Assembly (NCBI GenBank): GCA_949825025.1
Contig: OX463778.1
Coordinates: 12,548,171 to 12,612,170, forward strand
Direction of reading: 5' to 3'
From: Siphlonurus alternatus
Taxonomy: Eukaryota > Arthropoda > Insecta > Ephemeroptera > Siphlonuridae
DNA: 64,000 nt
Both the position numbers and the translations under genes were made by a program. The notes under the pieces were generated by a model that was not told where the DNA came from, made no database searches, and was given only the letters and a program-made list of their open reading frames with translations. Below, piece after piece: positions 35,216 to 49,099 of this stretch. Within the stretch, counting starts at the first letter, position 1. The number at the start of each line of letters is the position of its first letter.

Positions 35216-35919
35216 TACTTTTAAAAAAAAATCCCTCAAATCCTCCCAACAGAGGTGAAACTCACATGTTGACCTCATACAGATCACGTCCAAGATGAAA
35301 ATGTTGGTTGCAACTAACCCGATTATATTTCCAGTGAAGTCTCGGCGCTAATTGAATGGTCGGAAGACGTGCCCAAGTGAGGCCTCCAAGGCACGCGTGG
35401 TCCCCTCCTGACCGGCGTGACGTCACACTAGGCCGAATTTGGTGCTCACCGCTTCTCGTAAGAAAGAAAATATTTTATGAGAAGATTTTTTTTTATCTTT
35501 TCATTATATTTTTTGCTGCTTGTTGCGTTCAATACTCAGTTTTACACGTAATGTAAACTAAATTTATTTTTTCAACTTTGTTTTTCATACGGATGGATAG
35601 GCATAGAATTATTAATTTAAAAGCTTTTCTTTTGGCGTATCATTATAAAAAATAAAAGCATGAAATATTTTTTATCATAAATTTTATTGTTTATTTATTT
35701 TCATCTCGTATTCTTTCTTTGTTGACTTTTGTAAAGATGTTTTCTAGAAACTTATAATAAAGTAAAGTCAAAATAGTAACATAAACAAAGAAGATAAAAT
35801 GTCAGTCATGTTGTATTTGCTCCCACATAGAAGTTGAATTAAAATAGACCAATAAATTTTGGAAAAAAAAATCAGAATTAGAAAACGTAGAAAACATTTC
35901 GAAAATTATATACTGCATA

Positions 35920-35923
<4 letters not shown>
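35216..35923. other. Non-coding interval with GC-rich patch
   Basis: 35330-35465 is GC-rich, has TGACGTCA at 35418-35425 and a CGTAAGA donor-like string at about 35457. A 66-codon frame crosses it but no domain is recognised. It could be a 5' UTR exon or promoter of a gene outside the window, or chance. Confidence 0.3.

Positions 35924-35963
<40 letters not shown>
35924..35963. repeat. (AT)n microsatellite
   Basis: About 20 AT units. Confidence 0.97.
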
Positions 35964-35965
<2 letters not shown>

Positions 35966-36388
35966 TGTGCATTCACATTTATGTAAAAATGTCATATTTT
36001 TGTTTTTCTCCTTGCAGAATAACAGGATCTCGCGGTCTGTGTGTGCTGAATAGAAAAAAACATCATTATAATATTATACAATGTTACAGATCGAGGAACA
36101 TATAGAACCCTGGAGCAGTAATTTTAACTACCACTGTACTTTCTTGGCTTTACGTAAGTTATATTATTACAATTAAATATAATTTGTATTATTAAATAAT
36201 AAAATTATAAACTTAACGTTTTGTAGACTTATTCATCATAAACAAACTAGTTTAACATTACATTTCTCCAAGTTATATTACTTTACAAGTAGAGCTAATA
36301 ATAATTTACAACGTAGTTAAATACGTAACCTCTAGCAAACATTTGTTTTCCTTTGAATCAGCTTTTTAATATCTCAGTTAAGACAAAG

Positions 36389-36390
<2 letters not shown>

Positions 36391-36440
<50 letters not shown>

Positions 36441-36444
36441 AGAA

Positions 36445-36514
<70 letters not shown>

Positions 36515-36741
36515 AGAAAGAGTGAGAGAGACAGCGACGTAGAGACAGAGAGAGAGAGTGAAACAAAGAGTGAGAAGGGAGAGAGAAAAAGAAATAGTGA
36601 GGGAGAAAAAGATGTAAGGACAGAGAGACAGATGAAGAAAGGATGAGACGGAGAAAAGGAGAGAGAAAGAAAGGGAGACACACAAAAATGAGAGAAAGCG
36701 CAGAGAGAGAGAGGCAGAAAAATAGAGAGATATATCTAGAG

Positions 36742-36780
<39 letters not shown>

Positions 36781-36890
36781 GAGAGATAGACGAGAGTGAA
36801 AATAGATAGACAGACAGAAAATTAGAGAGGGGGCAGAGATAGGGAAAAGAAAGAGAGAAAGACATAAAATGACAGAGAGAGAAAGAGGAT
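36391..36890. repeat. (GA)n-rich microsatellite cluster
   Basis: Pure GA tracts at about 36391-36437, 36450-36510 and 36749-36777 within purine-rich sequence. The interruption AGATGAAGAAAGAGTGAGAG occurs twice (about 36435 and 36509), showing block duplication. SLSLSL frames on the minus strand are artefacts. Confidence 0.96.
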
Positions 36891-38360
36891 GAGAGTTAAG
36901 CACATGTTGGTTTACCTTTGTTCGTCTCTTCTCCTTTAATGACAACGGTGCGTTACAATCGATCCATCTTCATTCGTTTGCCACGTAATTCTTGTCTTCT
37001 TTTTTTTTTGTGATCCGACGTGAGCCAATCATCCCCCCAGTTGTTGTCGCGTGTCATACGTACCCGAGTAAAGGAACATGTCTCAATATCAGCGGAGTCG
37101 CGAGGGACTAGCACACTCTCGTTCTGGTAAAGCACGGAAGAAATGTTTATATGTACGTGTCAATTGTTTACGTGCCATTTTTTCAACAACCCAACTTATC
37201 TTATATATATGTACTTATTTTATTTATTTATTCGTAAAAAGCTAGATAATATATAAATATAAAGTTATTTTTGTTATATTATATAAATTTCATGTAGATA
37301 AAGTTAAACATTATTTTAATGATCTCATGTAAGGTATAATAAAAAGTGACAAAAAAATAACGATTACAAGTTTCATCATGAGAGATAAAAAGACATTTTC
37401 ATGTACCTTTAAACATAATAAAAAAGTAGCTGAAATTGTTTCGATAAAGTTTTCAACGAAGAAATTTAATACAAATAGAGAAAAAAGAAGAAGACTTTTT
37501 GCTTTTTTGGGTTGACACTAAAAAACTTTTACAGCAGCAGAAGTCACTACTAAAATCCAATAGCAGTTAACATTATACAAACGAGCGTTAGTATTAAGTA
37601 TAGGCCACCCTCAAGTCAAAAAAGACCAAAAAATACCAAAACTTGGTCTTGATTTTCTTAATGCTGACTGCTTTGATTAAAAGTAAAGACAATGATGTTG
37701 AAGTTTATCAAAGCTTTTAAATGTTTTTAATGAATTTTAAAATAAAAAATAACGTGATTAGTTTACAAATGTTTCAAAAAGAAAATTAAATTATTTTTAA
37801 ATAATATAAAAGTACAATAAAAGAAAATGTCACTTTTATTTTCAACCCATTGTCGATAGATTAAATTTTATTTTTTTTTGTATTTATAATTTCATTTCAC
37901 TTTTTTAATTAAAACTAAAATTGTTATTTTTATGTTTGTTTTTATTTTCATTCTGTTTACTAAAGAAAAATACGTAAGTTAATAATGATTGCATGAGATT
38001 GTTTAAAATCAATTTTTATTTTATGAAATGGAGTATATTACACAATAATACACATGCATTGCCTCCCCCACCACCCCTCTAATATAACGTGTTTGTAATT
38101 ATTGATTGAACGAAGTCAAAAAGTTTTTACTTGGTAATCAATTTTACTCAGTAAAGGAGTATTTAACTTTTAAATTTCTGCACTAGGACAATGCTAAATA
38201 CAAGCAAATACTTCTAAACTATTATAAAATAAAATACACGTATGTATAACTAACAGATTTTTGTTTTGTTTTGTTCTATGTTTAAATTACTGCAATATGT
38301 ATATTATTTATTTATGTAAACTTAAATTAATTTAATTTCTAGCTAGACATAAGATTTAGA
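36891..38360. other. Non-coding interval
   Basis: GC-balanced patch at 36930-37140 with one CCAAT pentamer; the rest is AT-rich. No supported gene. Confidence 0.45.
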
Positions 38361-38597
<237 letters not shown>

Positions 38598-38776
38598 CAT
38601 TGATTCCTCGATCACATGCACGTTACTGCCTACACCACCAATCACATCTGAACAGTGGAAATAATGTAATTTATAATTCATATATTAAAAGTTACAAAAA
38701 ATAATAAGCTTTGTTTGAATTATTTCAGGCTATTTTTAGCACGGACTATTAAAAAAATATACATTTACCCCATTAT

Positions 38777-38864
38777 GGTGGTGCACGTGATATAAAAAAA
38801 AACATCATCAACAGCCAATCAGATTGCAATTTTATGACGTCATTACATTATCAGGTGCACCACC
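38777..38864. mobile_element. Small MITE, GGTGGTGCAC ends
   Basis: GGTGGTGCACGTGAT pairs with ATCAGGTGCACCACC. TGACGTCA at 38835-38842 and one CCAAT inside. Only 88 bp long; no second copy seen. Confidence 0.6.
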
Positions 38865-38885
38865 TTAATTGATTTTTTTTTTAAC

Positions 38886-39046
38886 ATTTCGTCTCTCGTC
38901 CGTAATAATGATCTATCTGCATACAAAGAACTCATTGAAATAATGATCTATCTGTTATTTCAAAGGAGCGCAACTAAATTATTTATACCTATTTACAACT
39001 TCCAATTAAATATCAGATTGCTAATTATTCCGGACGAGGGACAATT
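38886..39046. mobile_element. MITE, family B
   Basis: ATTTCGTCTCTCGTCCGTAA at the left pairs with TTATTCCGGACGAGGGACAA at the right; AATGATCTATCTG occurs twice in the left arm. About 160 bp. Confidence 0.7.
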
Positions 39047-40254
39047 TGTTTCCATATTCCAAAAATATGAAATAATTTATACTTTAGCACAATTTTCTGT
39101 ATATTTTTTTATTTATGATATAAATGACATCATTATTGTTTTTTCATTGCTATAAAACTTTGTCTCTTTATAATGAAAATATTTCATGACAATTTATCTG
39201 CTTTTGAAGTAGTCTTTTCCACCTACCATTCAATTTCTGCCATTCCACCTACACTCTAAAGAATATATCAATAACTTAAAACCTGACAATTACTACTATG
39301 TCTCTGTTTTGTGTTTTTTGTCATCAGATAGACTAAGATCATTCCGATCACGTTTAGAGCGGCGTATGTGGTTCTCTCACTAATGACTGTGAGCACAAAG
39401 TTTAGCACTGTGACCATCTGTTACCCCAGCAGGTCTCGTCTTTTTCCCATTTACCCTCGCGGGCAGCAGGCAAGCAGCCAACAAGAATCTTCTTCTACCG
39501 ATTCTACTAGTACTATACCTTAATTACATAAGATCGCCTTTAACGCCTCCCAATCAAAAGACCTAATCCTCCTTTTCTTCTATATCTAACAAACATTAGC
39601 TGAATACAAACACTGTGTAGTAATGCGAGGAAGTTGCTACTGTGCCCAAGGCAAGCTCCCTTTAGTTTGTGGTTAATGTTTTATTATTAAGGTGATAGAT
39701 CACAGATCGGAAAGCAATTACGATAGAAGCCTTACAGATGAGAACAAAGGGAAGGAAATTTTAATGATAAATAATTGTAAACACATAAGAAAATCACAAC
39801 GTAAGATTTTTGTATATAAAAGAAAAAAAATGTATTCATTTTATGATATAAGAAATTTTGTACAAAAGTTTCATCTTTTCTATTCAATAATAAAAAAATG
39901 ATTTATTAATGTGCTTTCATTTTATTAAAAATAAAAATACTAAAATAAGATAAAAATATATTAAATATAAAAAGAAGAGGTTTCAGAGATGGAATAAGAA
40001 AAAAAAATTGTATAAATAAAAAATTTGCGCAACAAGTTGAATTTCTTGTATTAATAAAAAAGACAAATGTCATTATGGATGAAATATTACGCACAAATAT
40101 TTATCTGTTCTTGTCTGATATAAAAGTATTCTATATTTGATTGATGGTTTTAATACCAGATGTTTCCTGTACTCTTAATGAAAAAAATTCTATGCAATAA
40201 TCCGAGGTAGGAAGATGAAAAAAAAATAAGAAGAAGAAGAACTTTTCTCCTGAT
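39047..40254. other. Non-coding interval
   Basis: GC-balanced patch at about 39320-39680, otherwise AT-rich. No frame with a recognised domain. Confidence 0.45.
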
Positions 40255-40600
<346 letters not shown>

Positions 40601-40867
40601 ATATTTTCCGGATAAGTCCGTGAAAATCTGTACTTTATCTGTGGATTGGGCTTATATGATATAATACGCAGAAAATGTGCCCATTTTTTTCATTCGAACG
40701 TTTTGTGTAAAACACATCATGGATCAAGTCAAGATATAAAACTAAATTTAGGACAAAAAGCAATATATAAAAAAAAATTAAATATCAACATACTCTGTAC
40801 ATCATATTTATGATAATTAAAAGGAATTTTTAGAAATTCATAATTATTATTAGCTACATTAATTATT

Positions 40868-41230
40868 CATTACATTTTCGCTAATTTTATTACTGAACAA
40901 TGATTTCACTGAATAAAATTCTTTATCAATTAGAATGTTTTTTAAATTAGTTTTAAAAGCACTGTCACTTTTAATATCTTTCAAACTTTTATGTAAAAAG
41001 TGATATACTTTAGCAGTCTGAGCTTTTCTCAAATTGCGTGATGGAATTATTTTGTGTCTCTCTATAGACGACTTTATTCCTATTTCTTGTGTTGTATGGT
41101 TGAATTTTTATTGCATGTTACACAAATCAAGATTTTGCAACAACAATTTAAAACATAAATCTATTTTACATACTAACAAATTATATTTTTCTTATTATTC
41201 TTCGTTAAATGCATCTGTAAGACTCTAGAT
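40868..41230 (-). pseudogene. LINE reverse-transcriptase C-terminal remnant
   Basis: Minus-strand translation gives HTTQEIGIKSSIERHKI, KVYHFLHKSLKDIKSDSAF and LKNILIDKEFYSVKSLF, aligning with the region of the 59381-59878 fragment that ends IESDKAFKNKLKRILIEKEF. In-frame stops occur upstream of this part (for example in the CNMQ region), so it is decayed. Jockey/CR1 group by family resemblance. The frames on the plus strand here are shadows. Confidence 0.75.
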
Positions 41231-42297
41231 AGGAAGTTCTGACGACATAAAGTGCATGTCAACTGAATTTACGGGACAAAGCAAAATTCATGTTGATGAA
41301 CGATATTGATTTTTGAAATTACTTTCCCTTATATCTAATCCGCCTACTCAAAGAGTCTACTATTGACAGGGACGGAGGGCGGTCAAAAAAGACCACATTC
41401 ACATTTGGTGCCCAGGAAATCTTGAGATGAAAGGAACAAGGTGATTACCGAGGATTCGTGTCTTGTGTTGTAACTTTATTAAACTGTCCCGGTATACATC
41501 TGGATGATATAGGAAATCACACAAAAAATGTAATCAAGGTAAATAAAAGTCGTTGATTGGATACTGAGTTCTTTTCAATTTATCTTTATTTCAGTTAATT
41601 TTCATATTTATTTCACCCATAATAAAAAATACTAAAATAGATTTGCATCCAAATCAGTAGATATATATGACCAGGTTTAGTCTGAACTTTAATATTTTTG
41701 ATAGTCACTTTTAAAAAAATTAATTTTCAACTCAAGTATAACAAAATGTTTAACAGTTAGCTGTTAAACTTAACTTAAAGTTTATGATTGTAATAGAACT
41801 TATCCGTTACAAAATTTCACCTACCTAGTTTAGTTAAAAGTCACTTTTGTGTCAATATATGATATTGATTCAGACCGGATTATATTTTTCAGCAGTTTGT
41901 GTAGGCAACAAAAACTCAATTGGGAACAAAAAAAAAGTCTGTTCAAATTTTACCTTTAACATTTTCGTAAAGTTATCCAGTAGATATTTTTTTTAATAAA
42001 ATGAAAAAGTATAGTCTAGCATCATAGAAACAATTTTCTTTAAAACAATGAAAAAGTTATGAAGTAAAAGTTTAGCGTACGATATTATATTCTTACTAAC
42101 AGTTCAGTGGAGGGTCTATATGAATAGTAATGCGTAGCCTGAGGCATCAGAGGTGGTGAATGTGCGACGTTCGTAGACACCTGAGGGACGGTGAATCACT
42201 GGTGGTCAAATAACAATTTGTCGCTCCCTCACCGACACTTTTATAATTCTTTGTAGCTCACAGGCAGATTTCGCTCTTTAGAGCTCTTTTTGTCACC
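41231..42297. other. Non-coding AT-rich interval
   Basis: GC-balanced patches at 41350-41470 and 42100-42240. No gene recognised. Confidence 0.45.
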
Positions 42298-42312
42298 CAC
42301 TCTCTCTTCTCT

Positions 42313-42370
<58 letters not shown>

Positions 42371-42609
42371 CTAGTGCTCTTTTTCTCACCCTCTCTCTTT
42401 CGCTCACTATCTCTCCCACCTCTCTTCTCTCTCCTTCTTCTCCTCTCTCTCACTCTTTACTTTTTTCTCTCTATTTCTTCTCTCTTTCTTTTCATCTCTC
42501 TCTCTCTCTCTCCCACTCACTCTCTTTCGCACACGCTCTCTCCCCCGTTTTCCTTCTATTTCTCCTTTCTCTTTTCTTTTTTCTATATATTTCTTTTTCT
42601 TCTTTCCTT

Positions 42610-42643
<34 letters not shown>
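42298..42643. repeat. (CT)n-rich microsatellite cluster
   Basis: Pure CT at 42315-42367 and 42612-42642, with degenerate CT-rich sequence between. SLSLSL frames are artefacts. Confidence 0.96.
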
Positions 42644-42646
<3 letters not shown>

Positions 42647-43513
42647 ACTGCTTTTGTTATAGCTCTAAGGTGTGTTTGTATCTTTTAAAAGCAAAAACTT
42701 GAGCAAAAGTTTCTCTGGCTTGGTGTGTGTGTGAGAGAGGCCTTTTGAATCGACGTCTCAACAGCACACAACTATATGCGACTTAAGACAACTTGTCTCT
42801 TTACAAAACTTTAAAAAGTTTCAAGGAAATGAATGAAATTAAGGGAAATTTTCTTACACGAGCTTCTTTTGAATATTAAAAACTTTTTAAGACTCTAAAA
42901 AAGACAAAAGAACAATAAAATATTAATATTTAACATTTTAAAGTATTATTAATTGCTATAATAAATGCGTTGTGGCGTATATAACAAATTCTAAAAAGAT
43001 TATTTTCTTAATGTAAAATATTTTAAGAAACAAATGATAAATTACTGTGATAATTTTATTTTAATATTTACGCTGTATTTATTATTCACAAACAGATATT
43101 AATTATTTATTTAAGTTAAAGTAAAACAAGGATAATTTTTGTTTAAATAAACATTTATTCACAAGCTTATAAGTTATTAAAATCAACATTTAACATGTAA
43201 CTTTATTTTAAACCCATTGAGAAGTTTTGTAGATATTTGCAATAAATTTGCGCATAATAGCAAAATTGAGAAGTTAGGTAGGTAAATACTATATAAATTT
43301 CTCAAATAAAAATGCTTGAAATCAATCGGTTTTAAACCGGGAATACTTAGAATTATTAGCTCAGACATTAATAACATTAAAGACTTAAAAGTAGTTTTAC
43401 ATTTGTAATAGTCATGATAAGAAAGTGACTATTTAGGCGCATGATTTGATTTAGAATCTCACAATGCATGCTACAATGAAATTTATCGCGTTGTGACGGT
43501 AATGTGTCCTGTT
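42644..43513. other. Non-coding AT-rich interval
   Basis: No gene, RNA or inverted repeat recognised. Confidence 0.5.
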
Positions 43514-43780
43514 AAGGAGTATTTACATGGAGGATTTACGATGCGATGCGATTCTGACGCAAAACCACATCTTCAGGTAGATTTACATTTTTCATTTTAG
43601 TTTTCAACGTGAATAATTCTCAATTTCTGTAACATTCTCTGCATGGTCACATTTGGCGATTAAAAAGAGCATGGAAAAAAATCACGATTTCGATGCCGCA
43701 ATTCGGCGAATTAGCTTGCGGCATAGGATTTCACAGCTTGTGCGTCATAATCGCGCCCTCGCACATGTAAATCCGCCTTT
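43514..43780. mobile_element. MITE, family D, diverged
   Basis: AGGATTTACGATGCGATGCG and TTCTGACGC at the left; GCGCCCTCGCACATGTAAAT then CCGCCTTT at the right. CATAGGATTTCACAGCTTGT matches the family interior. It is longer than the other copies, by an extra stretch near 43575-43625. Confidence 0.6.
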
Positions 43781-45802
43781 GTAGCAAATACACATTTTTC
43801 ACGTTTTATCACGTGTTAAAACTCACCCTTATAAATCCACCTCTTCTGAAGACAAAATTAGTGTGGCAGCAAACATTGCCGCCATGGAGTTTTACAGCAA
43901 TCGTATCAATCGCTTTAAAAAAAATCACTCATGTAATTTCAGCTTAAGATTCAAGGTTACCAATTAAGTTAGTGCTTCTTTGTGACTGTTCATACGTTTT
44001 TAATTAGAACTCCACGTGAATCTAATATCAACGTGCTACTACATAGTTCTTCCTAATTCCCATTTGCTGCTAGGGGAAACTGTTGCTCCAGTTTCACTAG
44101 CTTGCAATTATTATATATTATCATTCGCAAATGCAGCTTTAACGTTCCCCTGAGCTGCCCCTGCAGCGCTTGAAGATATGCAGCCCGCTCAACTTGGGAG
44201 CTCGAGCGGTTGCATCACTATCAGGCGCTCTCATATCACTTTGAAGTAAATTGTAATTAAGAATATTAATTAATAAAAGTTTAAATTTATTTTGTTCCGT
44301 TGAAGATATTGTTGAAATGCCAAATTGTTAGGAGTTTCAAAGCAACCAGAATTAATTTATTTTGTTGTTTATTGAGAAAAAAAACTTATGTATGACATCT
44401 TCACTTAGAATATTACAATACATCCCAAGAGTTTGGAAAATTTGTAAACATGGAAAGTCGTTCCACTTATATAAATTTTAGATAAAATCGCAAAGATTGC
44501 ATTTTTTTACAAAATTATTTATTAGAATATTATCAAATTGTCGCTATATGGATACGAACTTCAAATTTTTTTTACATGTTAGAACAAAAATAAAATTAAA
44601 ACATTACTTGCTCAGTATTAAATATTTAATACAATTATAAATAGATCGTTCTAACACTAACACTAGAACACATTTAAAATTACACATAGACATCATATAC
44701 ATATTTCAGTTTGATTTTGCTTTATAACAAAAAATAATACATTGGTGTACCTTTGTCTGATTTTCAGCAACTAACCTCGATTTTTATTTTTCATTGTCAA
44801 ATAATTATTATAAAGAAAGTAAAAAGACAGTACACTTGCTTATATACTGTAAAAACTACTAATCAAATTAATTTAACATAGTATGTCATAGCTTTACACA
44901 CACGTATATTGTGTTTGACTTTTTAATACTTCTAGAATCAGGTTACAGAGAGTAGTTGTAAAACAACATTAGCACAAAATAAATATTAAATTTTTTTTAT
45001 AGCTCATAAAAATGAAACTGCAGTCAATAAAAAATTTAATAAAGATTTAAAAGAAGCTTTGAAAACCTTTAAGAACAGTTCAATAAATAGCGCTAATTTT
45101 TTTCTGCCTGCTTTGTTGTCTACCAAAATAATATAATTGATAATGAATTCAATTCTCATCATTGAAATAATCTTAATAATATATTTTTAGATTTTTTTCT
45201 CTTTATTTTTTGTTATAAGATTTTTTTTTTTTAATAATTATAAAAATTAATTATCGTGACAAACATGAGAAAAAATACTTGAATGAAAGAAGCAAATGTT
45301 GAATACAAGAAAATAATTCGTAGAACAACAACATTGATTACCAGAATCAGAAAGTTGACTTTTTATGTTGTGTAGAACGATTCAATGTAAGAGAACGAGA
45401 CACTTGAGTCTAAAATTACGTTACTTGAGAGCATCCTGCAAGAACTGTGGCGAACATTCCTGCTGGAGGCAATCAACCCCCGGCAATTACCCCCTAGTTT
45501 CTCATTGGCCCGGCCATGGAAATGAGGAATCTGACCCAGAAACTCTACAGAGTGAAATATGCTTACTTGCACGTCCTAGTAAATTACTCCGGATCATCTC
45601 AACATTTCAAGACATCCAAACTATAAATCTGCTCATATGGTTCTGATTTATACTTGTGTAAAACTAAATTTACTAAAATAGTAATGTTATTATGATTAAA
45701 ATAAAAGACTAATTACATTTTGTACTTTATGAAATTAAAAGAGAATTTGTTGTGAAAGAATTAATTGTATAATAGTATTCTCTACTCTCAGCGTAGACAG
45801 TT
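43781..45802. other. Non-coding interval
   Basis: AT-rich with GC-balanced patches at 44130-44235 and 45390-45600. A GCCGCCATGG string near 43882 has only about 20 codons after it. The 93-codon frame at 45365-45646 has no recognised domain. Confidence 0.4.
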
Positions 45803-45961
45803 AAATTAATTTGATGAATCCCCCCCCCCCCGGAAGTGTGAATTTTTTTATCTATTCTGTTTGTAATTCAGTTATAAAACGTAACAAATGTTTTTGCAAA
45901 AAAATACGAAGAGGAAGGTCATAAACCATGTACCCTTCCGGTTAATTTTAATTGTATAATA
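45803..45961. mobile_element. MITE, family G, decayed
   Basis: ACAGTTAAATTAATTTGATG opens the left tip, then a C run and CCGGAAGTGTG. The right side keeps CCTTCCGGTTAATTTTAATT. The second CCGGAAGT of the left arm is missing. Confidence 0.55.
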
Positions 45962-46960
45962 AAAACTGTCACTAATTAGTTAGCCAACTTATGAACATTG
46001 TAAAGGTTGTAATAGCTAAGTTTACTTTTGGACAACAGCCTGACTCTGAGCTGACCAACCATTGTATCAAATGGATAAGTGAACTGATCACTTATTTGAA
46101 AAAAATTAGTTAATACAGTGAAATCTATTTTATTTCATCATTGGACGTAGCCAAAAATGAATCCCTTTCAGATTTGTGGTCAAGGCTTTTTAGCTCTTTG
46201 CTAAATTTCAATATTGAAATGCAGGATGAAATCTGAACAGAAAATTTACACTTCAAATAAGAATTTTAAATTAATTTAAGTGAGAATGTGAGTTAGGAAA
46301 CAACTCCTTTCCTGCAACAAGATTTTGCTACTGGCGATGTTCTTTTCAGCTGCTTTTCCCTCTGAGATTATGGAAATTAGCATAGAATCATCCACGTTTT
46401 CACTGCAATGCGATATTTTCATCTCTCTTTACTTTAAAGTAAATATAATTAATTTTATTGTAAGCTCAATTTGAAAAGTTAAAGCAAGTGTTTTGTTGTG
46501 GAATTAAAAGATCAAATGAATTGTAATTATTAATTAAAATAAGTGATAATATTCTTAGAATCCACGCCCCATTAGCAAATTTTGATATTATTTATTCTTA
46601 GTAAAGGTTAAAGGTCATAGTAAAGCCAGGTAAAATTAAGCTTATTCCTCGTAAAATATCCTTAATTACTTAAATATTAAACTTAAAAATTCTAAAAACA
46701 TCATTATGGAAAATGTTTTTACAAACACAAATCTGCTATAAACATACTTTACACACTTCAATAAATCTCTAAACATCTCAACACGGCTCTTCATAAGCCA
46801 CTTAAAAAAAAAAAAGAGAACAGGAAATCTGTAGTCAGCATCTTATATTAATAACGCGTGTAAAGAAAACTTGGTATTTAAAGTAATGTCTTTATGAAAA
46901 TCTTTACCACCACATAGAAATATCATTCAAAAAGATCAAAGGACTTAATCTAGTTTGCTA
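45962..46960. other. Non-coding AT-rich interval
   Basis: No gene, RNA or inverted repeat recognised. Confidence 0.5.
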
Positions 46961-47175
46961 CAGTCAAATTAATTTAATATTCATGCCGGAAGAAGCCGGA
47001 AGTGAGAGGTTTCTGTCCTTCCTGTTTGAATTTGAAGTTTGAAATGTTACAGAGAGCTTTGCAATAATAGGACTGACTTGTTTGCAAATGTACGAAAATC
47101 GTACATGAACAGGAAGATCAGAAACTATACTCATTTCCGGCTATTTCCGGTGGGAATTTCAAGTAAATTTGACTA
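46961..47175. mobile_element. MITE, family G
   Basis: TA flanks CAGTCAAATTAATTTAATAT at the left; AAGTAAATTTGACTA then TA close the right. GCCGGAAGAAGCCGGAAGTG and TCATTTCCGGCTATTTCCGG are the arm motifs. The 91-codon frame over it is not a gene. Confidence 0.8.
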
Positions 47176-47679
47176 TATGAGCTTGTTTTCAACAGTTGAG
47201 GTGCTCCAAATTGACTTGGTATACGCGAGCTGGAGACGCTCATCAAGCCGGAATTCCAGAGTCATAGCCCGCTCTCCTGATTGGAATGAGGCTAATAGCA
47301 TAGCGAATCAGTGAACCGTGGAATTGGTTTAACATCGCTCGTAAAATAAACAAAACTCCTTTATATCTCAGTGATTGTTTAAAACTTTTTAAGAAATTTC
47401 TTATTCATGGTATTTTTTATATTATGAAGAATCTTTTAAAATCAAATCAATATCATCATGTTTTATGTATGTTAAAATGAATGAGAAATTATTTCATGTA
47501 ATCAACAAAAGATTTTCTTCAGAATTTTAAATTAAGGCATTTAATTAATAAAATAATCTCTCTCTTTCAACACCTCTTTTGCATGCTATAAATTTAATAA
47601 TATTGTAAATGTATTTAAAGAGCTTGCATACATACAAGTAAGATAAGTCTATAAATTGACAATTTATAATTATGTCAGC
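47176..47679. other. Non-coding interval
   Basis: GC-balanced at 47210-47330, otherwise AT-rich. No gene recognised. Confidence 0.45.
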
Positions 47680-47950
47680 CACTGTAAAAAAATTCTTTGT
47701 ACTTTTACAAAAAATAATAGGAAATAAAACGCCAAATTAAAAACGTGTATTTAAACTTAAAATTTTGTAATTTGAGATTACAAATTTAAATGTATAATCA
47801 CAAAACTTAAATATTTGTAAAAATACATAAATTTTTGTTATTAAACATTTACAATATTTTTCGTTTTTTTACACGTTTAAAATGTGGCGTTTTATTTCCA
47901 TTTTTTTAATGTAATTTTACATTTTTTTTTGTCATCTAAAAAGTTACAAC
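47680..47950. mobile_element. Foldback element, CACTGTAAAAAA end
   Basis: CACTGTAAAAAAATTC begins the left side. GGAAATAAAACGCC with AACGTGTA pairs with TACACGTTTAAA and GGCGTTTTATTTCC. The right tip is degenerate. A matching terminal TTTTTTACAGTG occurs at 50980-50991. Confidence 0.5.
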
Positions 47951-48337
47951 CCTATCTGTTTTTTTACGATAATAAAAGTTACATTCAATACACGTTATTT
48001 ACTATCCCTCGAATCAAATTTAAGGAATAAATCGATCCAATTTTTTTATCTTTTATACGTAACAATTTTTTTTTATTAAAATAATTTACTAAAATTGCTA
48101 GTAACAATTTTTGGAATCTGTCATGAAAAATCATTCTAACGTCTATGGCATAGTAGTTTTGGGTCTTATATACTGTACGAGTATATATTATAGTTCTACA
48201 TTTCCCTTATTACTGAACATCTCGCACGCAAATTCTGTTGAAGTAAATGTTCTGCATATTATTTCTGTTTCAAGAATAGTCAATCGGACTGATACACAGA
48301 ATTAAATATTATATCTGCCATAATTACCAAGCAGATC

Positions 48338-48651
48338 GGAGTATTGTCCTCAATTTTTTTTATTGCAGAAATGGATAGAGCGTGCAAAGTTATGCTACCC
48401 TGATTTTTTTCAGATTTTTTAGAGCCCGGGAAGTATTTTTTAAAAAAAATTGAAAGTCCTTTTTGTGACGTCACGCGGCGGCAAGTCCTATCTTTTTCTT
48501 CAGGAGCGGCGGCTCGTGACGTCACAAAAATAACTTTCAATAATTTTTTAAAAATAGTTCCTGGGCTCTTAAAAATCTGAAAAAAATCAGGGTAGCACAA
48601 CTTTGCACCCTCTATCCATTTCTGCAATAAAAAAATTTAGGTCAATACTCC
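48338..48651. mobile_element. Foldback MITE, family A-II
   Basis: GGAGTATTGTCCTCAATTTT pairs with TTTAGGTCAATACTCC; TTGCAGAAATGGATAGAGCG pairs with CCTCTATCCATTTCTGCAA. Centre with TTTTTGTGACGTCACGCGGC and CTCGTGACGTCACAAAAA, TGACGTCA at 48466-48473 and 48517-48524. Highly similar to 6822-7143. The 115-codon minus frame over it is not a gene. Confidence 0.85.
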
Positions 48652-49099
48652 ATTTTGATTTTTAATTCTCCTGGACAAGCAACATAGAAATTGTAGGATG
48701 AATTTTCTTCAACATAACGCTATATATCAAATTAAATTCAAGTTAAAAAAAGTATTTCTTTAACATAAAAATTATTTTTTTTTTAGTAAAAATACTACCA
48801 TAATATTAAATTTTAGGCGGTACGTGTTGTCTTCCGGCAGAGCGTCGTATCTGGTCAAATTTCAGAATAGCGTTATTGTTGTTGTTGTTGATTATTTTTA
48901 TTTTTTCATATCATTATACTGTTCTACAGGACCTTCTCTATCACATGGTAAAGTTTCTTGGTCACCAGATCACTGCAAGCATGCAAAAATGCCTCCAAAG
49001 TGCATTTTTCGTGGTAAAACTGCATATTAATTTTCAAAATTATTGTGTGGTAGAAGGTCAATCCGAACAAAAGCGTTGCAATTTTTAGCATGCGACAGC
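48652..49099. other. Non-coding interval with a CGTATCTGG-type motif
   Basis: TTCCGGCAGAGCGTCGTATC then TGG at 48831-48854 resembles motifs at 50040-50135. Otherwise AT-rich. No gene recognised. Confidence 0.4.

Noticed and set aside
41441..41470. GTGATTACCGAGGATT as a third 5S-like fragment
   Set aside because: Only about 12 bases agree and the flanks do not continue the 5S alignment.
43876..43950. GCCGCCATGG Kozak-like start
   Set aside because: Only about 20 codons follow before a stop and there is no donor site of note; the upstream palindromic ATTGCCGCCAT explains the string.
45365..45646. 93-codon plus-strand frame with several cysteines
   Set aside because: Cysteine spacing fits no zinc-finger pattern I know, and the opposite strand is equally open.
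48280..48627. 115-codon minus-strand frame
   Set aside because: It lies inside a family A-II palindrome; similar frames do not persist in sibling copies.
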